The notes below the pieces were generated by a model. The model was not told where the DNA came from. It was given only the letters and a program-made list of their open reading frames with translations, and ran no database searches. From the NCBI RefSeq assembly GCF_905220565.1, contig NC_059405.1, forward strand, positions 868,001 through 932,000: a stretch of DNA of 64,000 nucleotides. Direction: 5' to 3'. The DNA comes from Melitaea cinxia (taxonomy: Eukaryota; Arthropoda; Insecta; Lepidoptera; Nymphalidae). Shown one piece after another: positions 1-11,736 of the stretch (positions are counted from its first letter, which is position 1; every line of letters starts with the position of its first letter). A program made the position numbers and the translations under genes.

Positions 1-683
1 TAGGTACACACACAAACAAACTTAGAGGCTTTATATAAAGTGAACTCTAAAATTACGCAAAATCCACCTACAAGAAAACAAAAACCAAAAACAACAAAAA
101 AGCGTTTGTGTCTGGGATTCACAAATGGCAGAAGTAAAACTTCAGAAAAATCGTAGAAGGTATATATATCGTTGCAATTTTTTCCATCGACGATGACCAT
201 GGCCTCTTGAAAAAGGTTGTAAGCGCAATTCAAAAGGCGCCGCTAACGTTTTTTGAACAGTAATTTATTCTATCTCATTCTCTCCTATACATTTATTTAT
301 TTATTTCTTTATCATGATACATTTTCGTTTCATCGAGTTTCAAATCACAACTAATCTGAAGAAGTTTCTATTCGAAAAACAGAACCGACAGCCCCTTTCA
401 AGACATTGCTAATGTTCCCATTTTCCCGTCCAGCTAACCGAGTAATTTATATACGACAATACAAGAAGGGGTCAAAATGGAACCGAAGACTTTGTATGAT
501 GTCCCGTAAATGTTGAAGTATTATTATGTATTTTTTATTTATTTGGTTAACCAATGGCTGTTTACGTTAAATTATAAACATATAATATTGTAATAGAGAC
601 CATTATGTATACGATTAAATGTAAGAAACGCTTACAGGCTGACGCTACATACAAAAATTACGGTTGTATTAAGTGATAATATA
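1..683. other. No feature recognised
   Basis: AT-rich sequence with no ORF, splice-like structure or repeat that I can name. Confidence 0.5.
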
Positions 684-967
684 TTTTTTTTATTATAAAG
701 ATAGGTCGGAAAAAGAGCGTACGGCTCACCTGATGGTTAGCGATTACCGTAGCTTATAAACGTCTGCAACACCAGAAACATCGCAAGCACGTTGCCAACC
801 CTATCTCCAATTTTCCCATGAGCTCTGGTCACCTTACTCACCAACAGGAACACAACACTGCTTGAAAGCAGTATTATTTGGCTGTAATCTTCTGTAAGGT
901 GCTGCCCCAGTCGGACTACTCCATATTTAGAGCAGGGAATTTCCTGCTGAGCCCCATCTCAGCTAAA
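684..967 (-). mobile_element. SINE family A, near-complete copy
   Basis: In reverse orientation it shows poly-T, then GTACGGCTCACCTGATGG, the central CTCACCAACAGGAACACAACA block, and CCTGCTGAGCCCCATCTCAG at the 5' end of the element. Confidence 0.8.
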
Positions 968-1337
968 GTCACCGAAAGTAAAGGTTAATAAAAATCACGT
1001 GTCTAACAAAATTCATCTCTATACATCGGGAGAGAATAGGGCGGCAATTATTTACCTAACTAATGAAGGAGCTCGAAAGTAAGCGAAAACTTTTTGCACA
1101 TGCTTGATTAGTTTTCCTTCAAATGAGAATACTTTGTACACTAAAATAGAGCTTTAATATTACATATGTAGTAAATTCTACTGGGCATAGGCCTTTTGGT
1201 TCTACGATGATGAAAGGGGGAGGGTAAAAAAAACGGACTACAATTTACATCATCAAGTATAGTATGCAGGTTATAAAGGATAATTGAAAACATATCTCTT
1301 CGGTTCCCATTCGAATGAAACTTGCTCCTGTTTTTGG

Positions 1338-1382
1338 GCAGGATATTTCCTGCTATAACCTACCTCAGTAAATCCTTTTTGA
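1338..1382 (-). mobile_element. SINE family A, 5'-end fragment
   Basis: A short match (GCAGGATATTTCCTGCT..CCTACCTCAG) to the reverse complement of the SINE A head. Confidence 0.4.
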
Positions 1383-1838
1383 GATTGGTCTTCAATTTTG
1401 GTCTTCGCAGCAGTGGAAAGTTTTCAGACTATTTCTGTTCAGCATTCATTAATTCAAACAAGTATAGCTTTACAACAGTAAGTATAGATAAATAATTAAT
1501 TACCATTAATTAATCTCGTTAAAATTCAGTTATTTTTTCAATCCGAAAATAAAGCAATCGAATAATTAAACGATTTCTAATCTACGATGTCGGTCGAGAG
1601 CCTGCCGTCGACGGGCAGACATTTTAATTTACAAAATCATTTTTCAATTCAACCATTAATTTACGATTCGGCTGAAGCTTGCTTGGACGGGTATCGTTAT
1701 TTCCTTTTTGAAATTATTTTCGAAATTGTTTTTTTTTTTTATCGAAATCCGTGTTGATGTGGAAGTAAATTGATTTTATCGATTAACATTTTGCTGCCAA
1801 TGTACGATGTATCTACCCGTGTCAATGATTACCTTACG

Positions 1839-2122
1839 CTTCAGACTGTAACATCCCACTGCTGGACATAGGCCTCTTTCCCCATGTAGCAAAAGGATCA
1901 AAGCTTAACCCACCACGCTGCTCCAATGCGGGTTGACGGATATATTCTCTACTATGAGTAACGATCGCTATCAGGTGTACATGATAACAACCAGGACCGG
2001 CGGCTTAACGTGCTTTCCGAGGCACGTTGGGAAGACCCACAAGGATTGCACAAACACCCAGATCACGGCTAACACCTGTATGGCCAATACAAATGTTTTT
2101 CATGTGCGGGGATCGAACCCGA
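1839..2122 (-). mobile_element. SINE family C (tRNA-derived), near-complete copy
   Basis: The tail (CAGACTGTAACATCCCACTG) is at the left and a tRNA-like B-box (GGGGATCGAACCCG, reverse) at the right. CGAGGCACGTTGGGAAGACC lies in the middle. Confidence 0.8.
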
Positions 2123-2149
2123 AAATATTTATAACATATAATAAAACTG

Positions 2150-2366
2150 AAACAAGCGTACGGTCCACCTGATGATAAGTGTTTACCGTAACCAATTGAC
2201 ACCTGTAGGTACCAGAAGCGTGATGTTTCCAGGTGCTCTGGCTACTCCACGCACCTCAGAAACACATCTTTACTTGTAACCACTATTATTTGACTGAGAT
2301 CTAGGTTGGGGTACTTTCCTAGTCGGTTTCAGATTTTGAGCAAGATGTGTCCTGCAATTGTCCTTA
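2150..2366 (-). mobile_element. SINE family A, diverged copy
   Basis: Recognisable by GTACGGTCCACCTGATGATAAG at the tail end and a degraded TTTGACTGAGATC..GAGCAAGATGTGTCCTGC head. It directly follows a SINE C copy in the same orientation. Confidence 0.6.
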
Positions 2367-2839
2367 TCCCAAAATAATCATGTGCTGTTATATTCTTTTT
2401 ATATTTATTTCATCAAATATATAACCGGCAGGTAATTTTCGCCTCAAATCACTTACCAACTTCGTATTAAGTGAATATTAACGTGTGAAATTTCTGCAGA
2501 AAATTAATGATTAGCATACGTAAGAAAACAAATTATGTGAAGTTGTCTAAAGATGAGAAACAAAATGAACGTCTTCTAGAAAAGCCCGCGCGCTGTGCTT
2601 TTCTTTGTTGTTGTGCTTGTGTTTGTGTAAAGTGTAAAATAAAGTGTAAAAAGAACATTTGTACTCTTCCGTCTTTTACAATTCGCTTAACTTCGTACAC
2701 ATAATACTATTTTACAGATCCTTGTGCAATGCCCACATTTATAAATTCATGACGTATATGATTTAGTGTTTGCCTCTGTGAGTTGGGTGTGATATATATT
2801 TTTTGTATTAAATAGGTAACATACACGAGTTAGACTCCT

Positions 2840-3060
2840 TTAACTGAGGTAGGGCACGACAGCGTTACATATCCTGCTTAAAACCTGGAGCAGCCTGACT
2901 TGGGAAGTACCTCGACCTTACAGAAGATCGCAGCTAAATAATACTACTTACTGTGTTGTGTTCCTATGGTGAGTAAGCTGATCAGACCTCCTGGGTGCAT
3001 AAAGGGTTACGGTAACGGCTTACTATGTGAGTCGTACGCTTGTTTGCCGATCTAGCTGTG
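2840..3060 (+). mobile_element. SINE family A, internally deleted copy
   Basis: It has TTAACTGAGGTAGGGCACGA, ACCTCGACCTTACAGAAGAT, GGTAACGGCTTAC and GTCGTACGCTTGTTTGCCGA in order, with a deletion in the middle. Confidence 0.75.
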
Positions 3061-3365
3061 AAGAAAAACATATGAGTATGAAATATGTGTCTTTATATGT
3101 GTCTGTATGCATATATGTATGAGTTTTGTGTATCGTGCAAATAATATGCGGTACGTTAGTTAGTAATGCGTGGGATCTAATAGTACAAAGCTTATTGAAA
3201 TAATAGTCGCCAGTGTGGACGGAAACTACGCCCACATTAATGTTTGTAGTCCTAATCCATTTCCATTAGTTATTACCTGCCAATAAATAGTGTTATTTTA
3301 ATGGCATATTTTACTTCAACCAAAATAAGCCTTTTTTAATGTATCCTGTATCCTGAGATCAGCGT

Positions 3366-3560
3366 AAATATAAAATCAAAATCAAAAACACCTTTATTCA
3401 GATAGGCCCCATGAGCACTTTCGAATCGTCATTTTACAAATTAATACTATTATTTTTGTAAAAGTAAAGCTACCACTGATTCTGAATGTAGATTCTGCAA
3501 AGAAGAATCAGCAAGAAACTCCGCAGTTACTCGTTTGTAAATATTACATAAACTGTGCTT
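3366..3560 (-). mobile_element. Interspersed LINE 3' repeat G
   Basis: ACACCTTTATTCAGATAGGC, TCGAATCGTCATTTTACAAA and AGAAACTCCGCAGTTACTC recur at 23085, 36725 and, reversed, 41560. Confidence 0.6.
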
Positions 3561-3720
3561 TAGTCTAAGGCATAACCACATACCATGCGGCGGATAGTAA
3601 AATTATCTACTTTGATGGTAAGGGGTCAACCCATTATAGATTAAGTTTAAGCGAATTTCGACATTTAAAAATCTTTCTAAGCAACGGTTAATTTTAGCTT
3701 TGATCAAATTGAATTCTTTA

Positions 3721-3723
<3 letters not shown>

Positions 3724-3757
<34 letters not shown>

Positions 3758-3957
3758 GTCTTATACATCCACGGGCTTATGAACCCATGTCCTTTTTTAC
3801 TCTAATACATGCAAATTTTTATTTTTATTTTTTTCTCTATTTCAAGGTAGGCGTTAGTCAACAACATCGCTGTTCAAGTCAGACTATGTTTGTTTTTAAT
3901 GTCTCCAAAAGAGACGTGAGTCCACCGACCGGTTCTTAATCTAATCTATGGTACAAC

Positions 3958-3959
<2 letters not shown>
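3724..3959 (-). mobile_element. Short retroposed fragment with 29-base poly-A
   Basis: The poly-T at 3724-3752 is followed by about 200 bp ending at the second poly-T. No family recognised; the ORF over it is a homopolymer artefact. Confidence 0.4.

Positions 3960-4032
<73 letters not shown>
3960..4032. repeat. 73-base poly-T tract
   Basis: An uninterrupted homopolymer, best read as the poly-A of a minus-strand retroposed sequence. Its exact length depends on assembly quality. Confidence 0.85.
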
Positions 4033-4033
<1 letters not shown>

Positions 4034-4188
4034 TATTATTATTATTTCCTTATAATACTATACTTATATCTAGCTAAATCTTACATTATTTACATGCGTA
4101 ATAATCGTTTTCTTAGAAATATATTTTTTAATATTGTCTATATTACTACCAAACTTACTCCTCCCAAGCAAAGCAACCTATTCGAATT

Positions 4189-4350
4189 TTATTTTGACAT
4201 CTCGAGAATACTCTCAACGACGGCGGTGTCTCTATTATGAATCGCCATCTTGAGACTATGCTCGAGGATGTCTTTTTCCGTAATTCCGAATTCTTTATAC
4301 TTATCGCGCTGACCCCCTTCAACCGTCGCGGTTGACTGTTGATTACTCTG
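4189..4350 (-). pseudogene. Unrecognised coding-like remnant with 3' UTR and very long poly-A
   Basis: On the minus strand 53 open codons run from after a TGA (4351-4353) to TAA (4189-4191). The peptide includes K-D-I-L-E-H-S-L-K-M-A-I-H and V-V-E-S-I-L-E-M-S-K, with ordinary protein-like composition. About 156 bp follow, then a 73-base A-tract (poly-T at 3960-4032). This looks like the 3' end of a retroposed transcript or an unknown LINE. No family recognised. Confidence 0.35.
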
Positions 4351-4779
4351 TCAAGTGAACGCCGAACGTTAGATTTCGTAGCTGGTTTAAAATCACTGAA
4401 AAGAGTTTAATAATAAAAGAGTTTTTTTTAAAGGTCTCTTTATTGTATTTTTGAAAATCGTTCTCACTTTGAAATGTCATAATTTAAAGATGGATTCAAG
4501 ATCATCAAATCTACAAAACGTCCCAATTAATTACGTTTATTGTGTGATCCATAACAACTCAACTACGTTCAGAAATAATTGTACAGGTAGTATAAAACTC
4601 GTGCTATGAAAAATTGTAACTTTTTTATGCATTCAACAACCGTTTTCAACGTAAGTCTCAAGGGTAAACCGTGTACAATGGACAAAGAACTCTTTATTAT
4701 AAACAAAAAGACTTACACAGAGATAAAAAAAATTGTCTACAGCTATGAGAAAAGTATATCACTCAGACGTCGTGAGTGC

Positions 4780-5335
4780 TTTTTTAACCGACTTCTAAAA
4801 AAGGAGGAGGTTCTCAATTCGAGTGTTTTTTTAATGTATGTTACATCAGAACTTTTGACCGGGTGGACCGATTTCGAAAAAAATTGTTTTAATCGAAAGG
4901 TGGTGTTTGTCAATTGGTCCCATTTAAATTTATTTGAGATCTAACAACTACTTTTCGAGTTCGAGTCGAGACCTACGTTGTATTATACCGCATAACTTTC
5001 TACTGGATATACCGATTTTGATAATTCTTTTTTTGTTGGAAAGGAGATATCCCTAGTTTGGTACTATGATGAGTAAACCAGGATCTGATGATGGGATAAC
5101 TCTCGAAAATCCAAAATAACTTTTTACTGGGTGTACCGATTTTGATAATTTTTTATTTAATCGAAAGCTGATATTTATCACGTGGTCACATATAAATTTT
5201 ATCGAGATCTGATAACTACTTTTTGAGTAATCTTTGATAACGCGTAGTTACTTAACTATTTTTTCGTTGATCTACGTTTTATTACTCTTCGATGTAATTG
5301 AAGTCGGTTTTTTTACGTTTGCGAACAAACACAAT
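4780..5335 (-). mobile_element. Repeat family D (AACCGACTTC-ended), near-complete copy
   Basis: It begins TTTTTAACCGACTTCTAAAA and ends AATTGAAGTCGGTTTTTTTA, so the ends form a short inverted repeat. Internal blocks such as GAAAGGAGATATCCCTAG and ACTGGGTGTACCGATTTTG occur in the other copies. Strand is set relative to the copy at 16643. No transposase is present; superfamily unknown. Confidence 0.65.
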
Positions 5336-5634
5336 TATTTATTTTAATTTTCAATTTAAACTCCTAACACTCACATGTTTTGATAAAAATAACAATTTGA
5401 ATCGTCTCTTTTAAGCTGCAAGTGTGTATTAAAAATGATTTAGAGATTTATTTTTAGACTATTGTGACATATAGAATAATTTAACCGAGTCTTTTATAAT
5501 AAAATTTCACTGGCAAACTTTGAGTAGAGAAACATAAAAATAGTAATTAGCGACACAATCGAAATAGCAGGTATAAAAAAACAAATGCTAACATTAATAA
5601 GAGAGGTGTGTTATTTATTTGTATTGTTTTATTT

Positions 5635-5803
5635 AGGGATAACACAGTTTCACTACGACCTTGGAACTTAATAATATCTAATAACCCGTCTAACCAGCGT
5701 AGTGACTACGGGCAAGACTCATTAGTTCACGCCATTTTATGGCGCGAACTTGTGGAGGCCTATGTCCAGCAGTGGGATAGGCTGAAGTGATGATGATGAT
5801 GAC
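5635..5803 (+). mobile_element. SINE family B, internally deleted copy
   Basis: GGATAACACAGTTTCACTAC, CCAGCGTAGTGACTACGGGC and GGAGGCCTATGTCCAGCAGT lead to the (GAT)n tail. Confidence 0.75.
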
Positions 5804-6061
5804 TATGATAATGTTTTTATTTATACCACTTTAGTGGTAAAAAAATAGTCTCTTCTGTTTCACGGTAAGCGATTACTGCATCAGTAGCATTACAAGCACG
5901 TTTCCGACCCTATTCAAGCTGTCAACTCGCCGCGTCCCCCAGGAGATTTTACCTTTCTTACACAGGAATATATTTGCCTACCTTACTTATCACAGGCATA
6001 CAAAACTAGCTGTGGACGATATATATATATATATATATATATCACTAGTATTTATACGTTT

Positions 6062-6393
6062 ACTAGCTGACCCCGCAAATATTGTTTTGCCATATATGTT
6101 ACTAGCTGACCCGGCGAACCTCGTATCGCCTAACACAAACTTTATCGTATGGTATTAAAGTTCAAATTGACTTTTAAGTATTATCACAAATCTTTTGTAT
6201 GGGAGTATAGAAAAGTGTTGTTTTAGACTTTTTCAGGAAATTTAAAATTTTTTTTTAGAATTTTTCTCTCCGTAAGAACCACCCTCGTACGTCAAGGAAT
6301 ATTTTAAAAAAAGAATTAGCGAAATCGGTCCAACCGTTCTCGAGTCTTGCGCTTAGCAACACATTCAGCGACTCATTTTTATATTATAGATTA
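6062..6393 (+). mobile_element. RTE-like LINE 3' ends (AGCTGACCCGGC type), two partial copies
   Basis: ACTAGCTGACCCCGCAAATA (6062) and ACTAGCTGACCCGGCGAACC (6101) start two adjacent copies. The second includes GAAATCGGTCCAACCGTTCT and ends near TTTATATTATAGAT. The RTE assignment is from memory of similar repeats. Confidence 0.55.
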
Positions 6394-6410
6394 AACCCCC
6401 TTAATCCTTA

Positions 6411-6600
6411 GGGGTATGAAAAATTGATGTCGTGTGGTGTCGGCCGAGTAGAATAGCACCACCCCCTTTCTTCCCGTGGGGGTCATAAAAGGTGACCGAG
6501 GGATAAGCCTGGCTCAAATCAGGGCTCTGGAGAAGAAAAACTTCATTTGAAACCCTGAATAGGGTCTTCGTCAAGCATTCGTTGCATACCTCTAAAATGC
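6411..6600 (+). mobile_element. SINE B-related head fragment
   Basis: CCCTTTCTTCCCGTGGGGGT and GACCGAGGGATAAGCC resemble the SINE B head, but the following sequence differs, so this may be a related family. Confidence 0.4.
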
Positions 6601-6616
6601 GAAATAAGGTAGTAGT

Positions 6617-6745
6617 AGGTCGGCAAACAAGCGTATGACTCATCTAATTGTAAAGCGATTATCGTAGCTTATAGACGTCTGCAACACCAGAAGTATCGCA
6701 AGCGTGTTGCCGACCCTACCCCCATTCCCCCCAGGAGCAGAAGCT
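6617..6745 (-). mobile_element. SINE family A, 3'-half fragment
   Basis: AGGTCGGCAAACAAGCGTA, TAGACGTCTGCAACACCAGA and GTGTTGCCGACCCTA match the reverse complement of the tail half. Confidence 0.7.
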
Positions 6746-7077
6746 CCCTAATATTAATTAATTTCATTTTTTTAATCACAAAGCTTACAATTTAGAAATA
6801 AAGTATCTCCCGTAATTATAACTCTGACCTTCTCTGAATATTATCTTAATTTTTCCGATATCGCCGCTCGTTGGAAGCCGAGAAACTTTATTTAAATCAG
6901 CAAAAGTTAACATCAACGACCAAAACTCTTAGCGGTGAAAGCTTTATTATTATCACAATATGTATCGAAATTGCGACGTGTTCTTATTTAAAACTTAATG
7001 TAATTTTTTAAGATTATTCAAAAGTTATCATTAAGTTGCAACGGTTACAGCACTAATAATAATAATAATAATATCTC

Positions 7078-7182
7078 CGCTAACCCGCATTGGAGCAGCG
7101 TGGTGGATTAAGCTCTGATACTTCTCCTACATGGGGAAAGAGGCCTATGCCCAGCAGTGGGATATTACTGGCTGAATTCGAG
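7078..7182 (+). mobile_element. SINE family C, 3' half
   Basis: GCTAACCCGCATTGGAGCAG..AGAGGCCTATGCCCAGCAGT..GGCTGAAT is the tail half of SINE C. Confidence 0.75.
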
Positions 7183-7345
7183 ACGAAAAAATAGTCAAGG
7201 AAATACAAAATATTAGAGATAACTCAAAAATTACTTGACAGATCTTGATTAAATTTAAATGGGACTAAAAGAATGATCATCAAAATCGGTCTATATTGAA
7301 CAAAAAAAAAGAGTCGAATTGAGAACCTCCCCCCTTTTTTAGCCA
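7183..7345 (+). mobile_element. Family D fragment
   Basis: GACGAAAAAATAGTCAAGG, AGAGATAACTCAAAAATTAC and GAGTCGAATTGAGAACCTCC; it abuts a SINE C 3' end. Confidence 0.5.
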
Positions 7346-8029
7346 GAAAAAAATAAGATTGATATTTGTAATAATACGTAACTGTTACTTCAATCATTCA
7401 AAACCCTATTTTCATTATATTTTAACATGTAATATCCGAAAAGTGGTGCATGTAAAAAATGAATGAAATTCGCGTAAACATTAAAAAAAAAAAATGTCCC
7501 ATTAAATAAACTAAGATATTTATATAAATGTATTAAACTGTCTCCCCTTTTTGTTTAATCTCGAGAATCTCGAGAGTGTATGAAATAATTTTTATCTCCC
7601 TGCTGAATTATTGTTACATGCGTCTTTCAATTTTACAAGACCTAATCTTCCTAAGTTAAAATAATATCAAACAAAAGCATTTCTCAAACTGAAATAGTAA
7701 TTAATGTGATGAGATCTTGCAAACAAAGTCCAGCTTTATATTATTGATGACAAAAAATGTTTGAATTCAACATTTAATTTTACTGTCACAAGTCTTAAGA
7801 AAGGTCTTTCTTTTATAATGTAACAGATAAATAGATTCCGTCGAAAATATTTGTCATCACGATACCTTCATTTCCTTGTCACAAAGGACTGGAAACAAGG
7901 AAAAAGAAAATTCTAAATTTATTAATAAAAGTAATGTTTAAACAAGAAGGTTGTATTTCAAAGAAATATTACAGTTAATAATTCATCCTCCTTTAAATAA
8001 AAAAAACTTTGTTTATAATACTTTTGGTT

Positions 8030-8325
8030 GATATAAATAGATATATACCTGGATTATTTGATAAATCTGTATATATACCTATATATATAAATGAATTTCA
8101 GTCTATATATCCTCTATAGAAACGTAAACTATGCAATTGACCATGTCATGATCTTCAGCAAAGTGTCGAGCATGAGCCCACGAAGGTTTCTGAGTTGGTA
8201 CAATCGAAAAAATATATATATAAAAAAAAGCGTAGCAGCGCGCGCAGGGTACAGCTAGTAATTTATATATACAAGCATCAAATTTTTGTCGCTTACTATC
8301 AAATAGTTTTCTTGCTAGGAGACTG
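8030..8325 (-). mobile_element. Interspersed retroelement fragment (GGGTACAGCTAG type)
   Basis: GACCATGTCATGATCTTCAG and GCGCGCAGGGTACAGCTAGT are shared with 36403-36595; both end in an AGCTAG boundary. Confidence 0.5.
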
Positions 8326-9054
8326 GCGTTTAAAAGCCGACTGATATAAGCGATCCTCATATTTTGAGTTCAGTGATTGGTCGCCAGGGGCAGCGCTGTC
8401 GATTTCTAAGCAATTGCGATGGCAGTTTAAAAACTTGGGTACTTTACCTTGAAATCATGTAATATATTTGAAACATTGGTCATCGTTAATTGGTGATCGA
8501 TTGACGCACATGAAAAAAATTAATGTTTAGTGTTGTTTCTGGACCTCCAGCACAGGATTCTCATCGTAGTAGCTACAGAATATGGGACGTTTAATCCTTG
8601 TTTTTTATCCGAATGTACTTTCAATAGCCTATCATTCTGATAGACAATATATGCCACGGATTACGCATCCCCTAAATCCCGGATTCAGGGTTGAAGGGAA
8701 TAAACGATGAATGAAAAAAGCTATCTTATAAAATGAATACGAAAGCGAATCAATACAAAAATACGAGCGATATACATAGCGTCCATAAACTGATTTTATT
8801 GTTTACAGCGCACTCGTTTGTTTTCAACGCGCTAACTACAAAACCGACGTAATTCGGGTAGTTTGATAGTGTTTTCCTGTACCTTTATTAGTATATTAAA
8901 TGGTTTTTGTATTCGTTATTTTAAATTGATTTTGTATAGCTGAAAATTTTATTTCTAACTATAATTTTGTATTATTTAATTTAAATTTAAAGCTGTATGA
9001 AATAAAAATAAAACACAAAATCTGTTCGATGTACTATATCTATGGTTTTTTGTT

Positions 9055-9325
9055 ATAAATCTACTAGTGACCCGCCCCGGCTACGCATGGGTGCAATGCT
9101 GATATCTACTAAATACTATCTACATACAACAAAAGATACATTAGAAACCTCTAAAATTATTAGTGTTTCTCTACAATATTATGACATATATACATATAGA
9201 CCTCCTCTTGAATCACCCTATCTATTAAAAAAAAATCGCATCAAAATCCTTGCGTTTTTTTAAAGATCTAAGCATACATAAGGGACAGCGGGAAGCGACT
9301 TTGTTTTATACTGTGTAGTGATGAC
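9055..9325 (+). mobile_element. Retroelement 3' fragment (TAGTGACCCGCCCCGGC type)
   Basis: ACTAGTGACCCGCCCCGGCT at the start and GGGAAGCGACTTTGTTTTAT near the end fit a LINE 3' end or its non-autonomous derivative. The ORF inside it is not a gene. Confidence 0.45.
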
Positions 9326-9720
9326 AATTTCTGTGAGTAAAATATATTAAAACATTTCAATTACATTTTCATGTGACAAATAAAAGTAAAGGAAAAACGT
9401 TACCATTCTCGATTGGAGTAATGAAATGAAATTTACGACAAATCGACGTTGGTAAAGGACTGGATTGTTTCCAACAGGGACTTGCCTTTATTACCTAATT
9501 CGGTTTCACCCACAAATGTTTATCGGTTCCGTTATGGGGGAATATATTGGTGATAAATCCACCGTCACAGCTGAAAAGGGTCGAGTAAATTATTCAAAAA
9601 ACGCTAAAAGTAAAATTAAGCTTGTAAATCAAATTTTTGTGTCACATTACGTGACACACTTTACCTTTTAATAGTGAATTTTCAAACGAAATTAATAAGT
9701 AACTTCGAAATGTATGTTGT

Positions 9721-10005
9721 AACTGAGGTAGGGCACAGCAAAAATTTCCTGCTCAAAATATGGAGCAGCCTGACTGGGGTAGTACCTCGACCTTACAGAA
9801 GATCACAGCAAAATAATACTGTTTTCAAGCAGTATTGTGTTCCTGTTGGTGAGTAAGGTGACCAGAGCTCCTGGGGGGATTGGGGATTGGGTCGGCAACG
9901 CGCTTGCGATGCTTCTGGTGTTGCAGGTGTCTATAAGCTACGGTAATCGCTTACCATCAGGTGAGCCGTACGCTTGTTTGCCGACCTAGTGACATAAAAA
10001 AAAAA
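9721..10005 (+). mobile_element. SINE family A, complete copy
   Basis: The full-length copy starts AACTGAGGTAGGGCACAGCA, ends CCGACCTAGTGACAT plus A-run, and is about 285 bp. It is almost identical to the copy at 38114-38412, suggesting recent activity of the family. The short ORFs in it are repeat shadows. Confidence 0.85.
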
Positions 10006-10334
10006 GAAATATCTGGCTATTTTTCTCAAATAAAACAGAAATCTGAAAATTTTATAATATTTACTAAAATCAAAATTGAATAATAATGTAAAATATGATA
10101 ACAATAATGAAGAATTAGGGTTAAAGGAAATTTAATTAAAATACCAAATTAGAAAACGCGTTTGAGGTGCGCATGGTTTGAGATGGTATGAATATCAAAT
10201 GAGTTTAGGAATCAAGGCCAATATAATATTAGACTATAATTTTGAAGCGAACTTGGTGGGTGAAGCTAAAATTTGGATGGGTAGTGAGTGTAAAGCTACT
10301 AAACTTAATGTATGAAAGAAACATGTGAAAGAAA

Positions 10335-10516
10335 TTTAGCAGAGGTAGAGCACAGCAGGAAATTTTTAAGTTAAGCGGTCTGACTGGGGTAGTACCTCGA
10401 CCTTACAGAAGATCACAGCTAAATAATACTGTTATCAAGCAGTATTGTTTTTCTGTTGGTGGGTAAGGTAATCAGAGTTCCTGGGAGAAATGGGGATAGG
10501 ATCGGCAACGCACTGC
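10335..10516 (+). mobile_element. SINE family A, left half, interrupted by LINE
   Basis: It matches the first two thirds of the complete copies at 9721 and 38114: GAGGTAG..CACAGCAGG, ACCTCGACCTTACAGAAGAT, and on to GGCAACGCAC. It stops at the LINE poly-T. The right half is at 11737-11823. Confidence 0.85.
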
Positions 10517-11736
10517 TTTTTTTTTTTTTTTTTTTTATGACAAATAGGCAGGCATTTGACCACAATCTCACCTGATGTTAAGTGACGATGCGGTCGAAGG
10601 TGGAGCATGCCTGCCTAATAACAGCCTATTCACTCTGGCCTTGAAGGCACCCAGATTGTATCGTTCGGGAAACACAGACGCGGGCAACGAGTTCCATTCC
10701 TTAGCTGTGCGCATCAGAAAAGTAGAGCCAAAGCGTTTTGTGCGCGTAGGTGGCATATCGACGACATAAGGATGGAACGATCGACCGCGCCTAGTGTCCC
10801 GATGGCGGAAGGTTGTTGGGGGAATTAGATCGTGTAATTCCTTCGCACACTCACCGAAATATATTTTGTAGAACACCGACAGACGAGCTACCCTACGCCG
10901 ATGATCGAGACTCTGCAACTTGGTGTCTGTCAGAGTAGGGTCACCTATGAGTCTCTTAGCTCGTTTTTCCACCGAGTCCAAAGTTGCCAGTTGGTATTTG
11001 GCGGATCCATCCCAAAGATGGCAGCAATACTCCATACAAGACCGAACTTGTGCTTGGTATAGTTGAAGCAGCTGTTCTGGAGTGAAGTATCGCCTGATCT
11101 TAGAGAGAATACCTAGTTTTTTTGCTGCAGTTTTTGCTTTGGACTCGATGTGTTGCCCAAAGTTCAGATTGGACGATAGCTCTACACCGAGGAGCTGTAG
11201 GGAGTCGGTAATTTCCACAGAAACATCCCGGAAAGTCGGAGCCAGGTGTAAAGGGCTCCGCTTAGAGGAGAACACACACGCCTGTGTTTTTGTAGCGTTG
11301 AACGTGACCAGATTGGCATCGCCCCATTCGGAGACTGCCTGGAGGGCGACGTTCAAGCGGCTGACCATATCCTCTCGACAAGACTGGATAACATCCTTAC
11401 TAGCCCTTGCACTCGAAAAGTATCTGCCCGTCACTGTGCAGTCGTCAGCGTACCCAAAGGTACCGGGGACGAGCAGATCGTTAATATGCAGCAGGAAGAG
11501 GGTAGCGGACAAGACTGATCCCTGAGGAACACCAGCGTCGATAGCCTTTTGGTCCGACGAGTACCCGTCAAGGACAACTTGTATTGAACGTTCGCTCAGG
11601 AAGTCAGAAATCCAAGTGCAAAGGCCAGGTGGAATACCATATGAAGGAAGCTTGCTTATAAGGCTCGCGTGCCAAACCCTGTCAAAGGCCTTCGAGATAT
11701 CGAGAGACACGGCAAGTGCTTCGCCGTGTTTGTCAA
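10517..11736 (-). mobile_element. LINE insertion (RT fragment, 3' tail, poly-A) nested in a SINE
   Basis: The poly-T at 10517-10536 is the minus-strand poly-A tail. The 3' tail lies at 10537-10570 and the truncated coding part extends to about 11736, where the interrupted SINE resumes. The LINE's 3' end resembles the SINE's: the stop codon lies inside a shared CATCAGGTGAG, and both end near ...TCAT/ACAT-AAAA. Confidence 0.85.
10568..11736 (-). pseudogene. 5'-truncated non-LTR retrotransposon reverse transcriptase
   Basis: On the minus strand the frame is open from the LINE's broken 5' edge through 11710 to TGA at 10568-10570, about 390 codons. It starts inside the RT domain (S-L-D-I-S-K-A-F-D-R-V-W), followed by G-V-P-Q-G-S-V-L and the catalytic G-Y-A-D-D-C motif. 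A thumb and C-terminal region with the LINE-type K-A-K-T-A-A-K-K-L-G and W-N-S-L-P-A-S-V-F-P segments follows. The endonuclease, ORF1 and N-terminal RT are missing, so it is a dead copy even though its remaining frame is intact. The overall look is of the Jockey/CR1 group; the exact clade is uncertain. Confidence 0.9.

Noticed and set aside
3700..3939. Poly-Phe ORF
   Set aside because: Translation of a poly-T tract, the A-tail of a reverse-oriented retroposed fragment.
4606..4944. 112-codon ORF
   Set aside because: Its second half lies in a family D repeat and the first half has no domain or splice context; composition is AT-driven.
11082..11525. 147-codon plus-strand ORF
   Set aside because: Antisense shadow of the LINE reverse-transcriptase frame.
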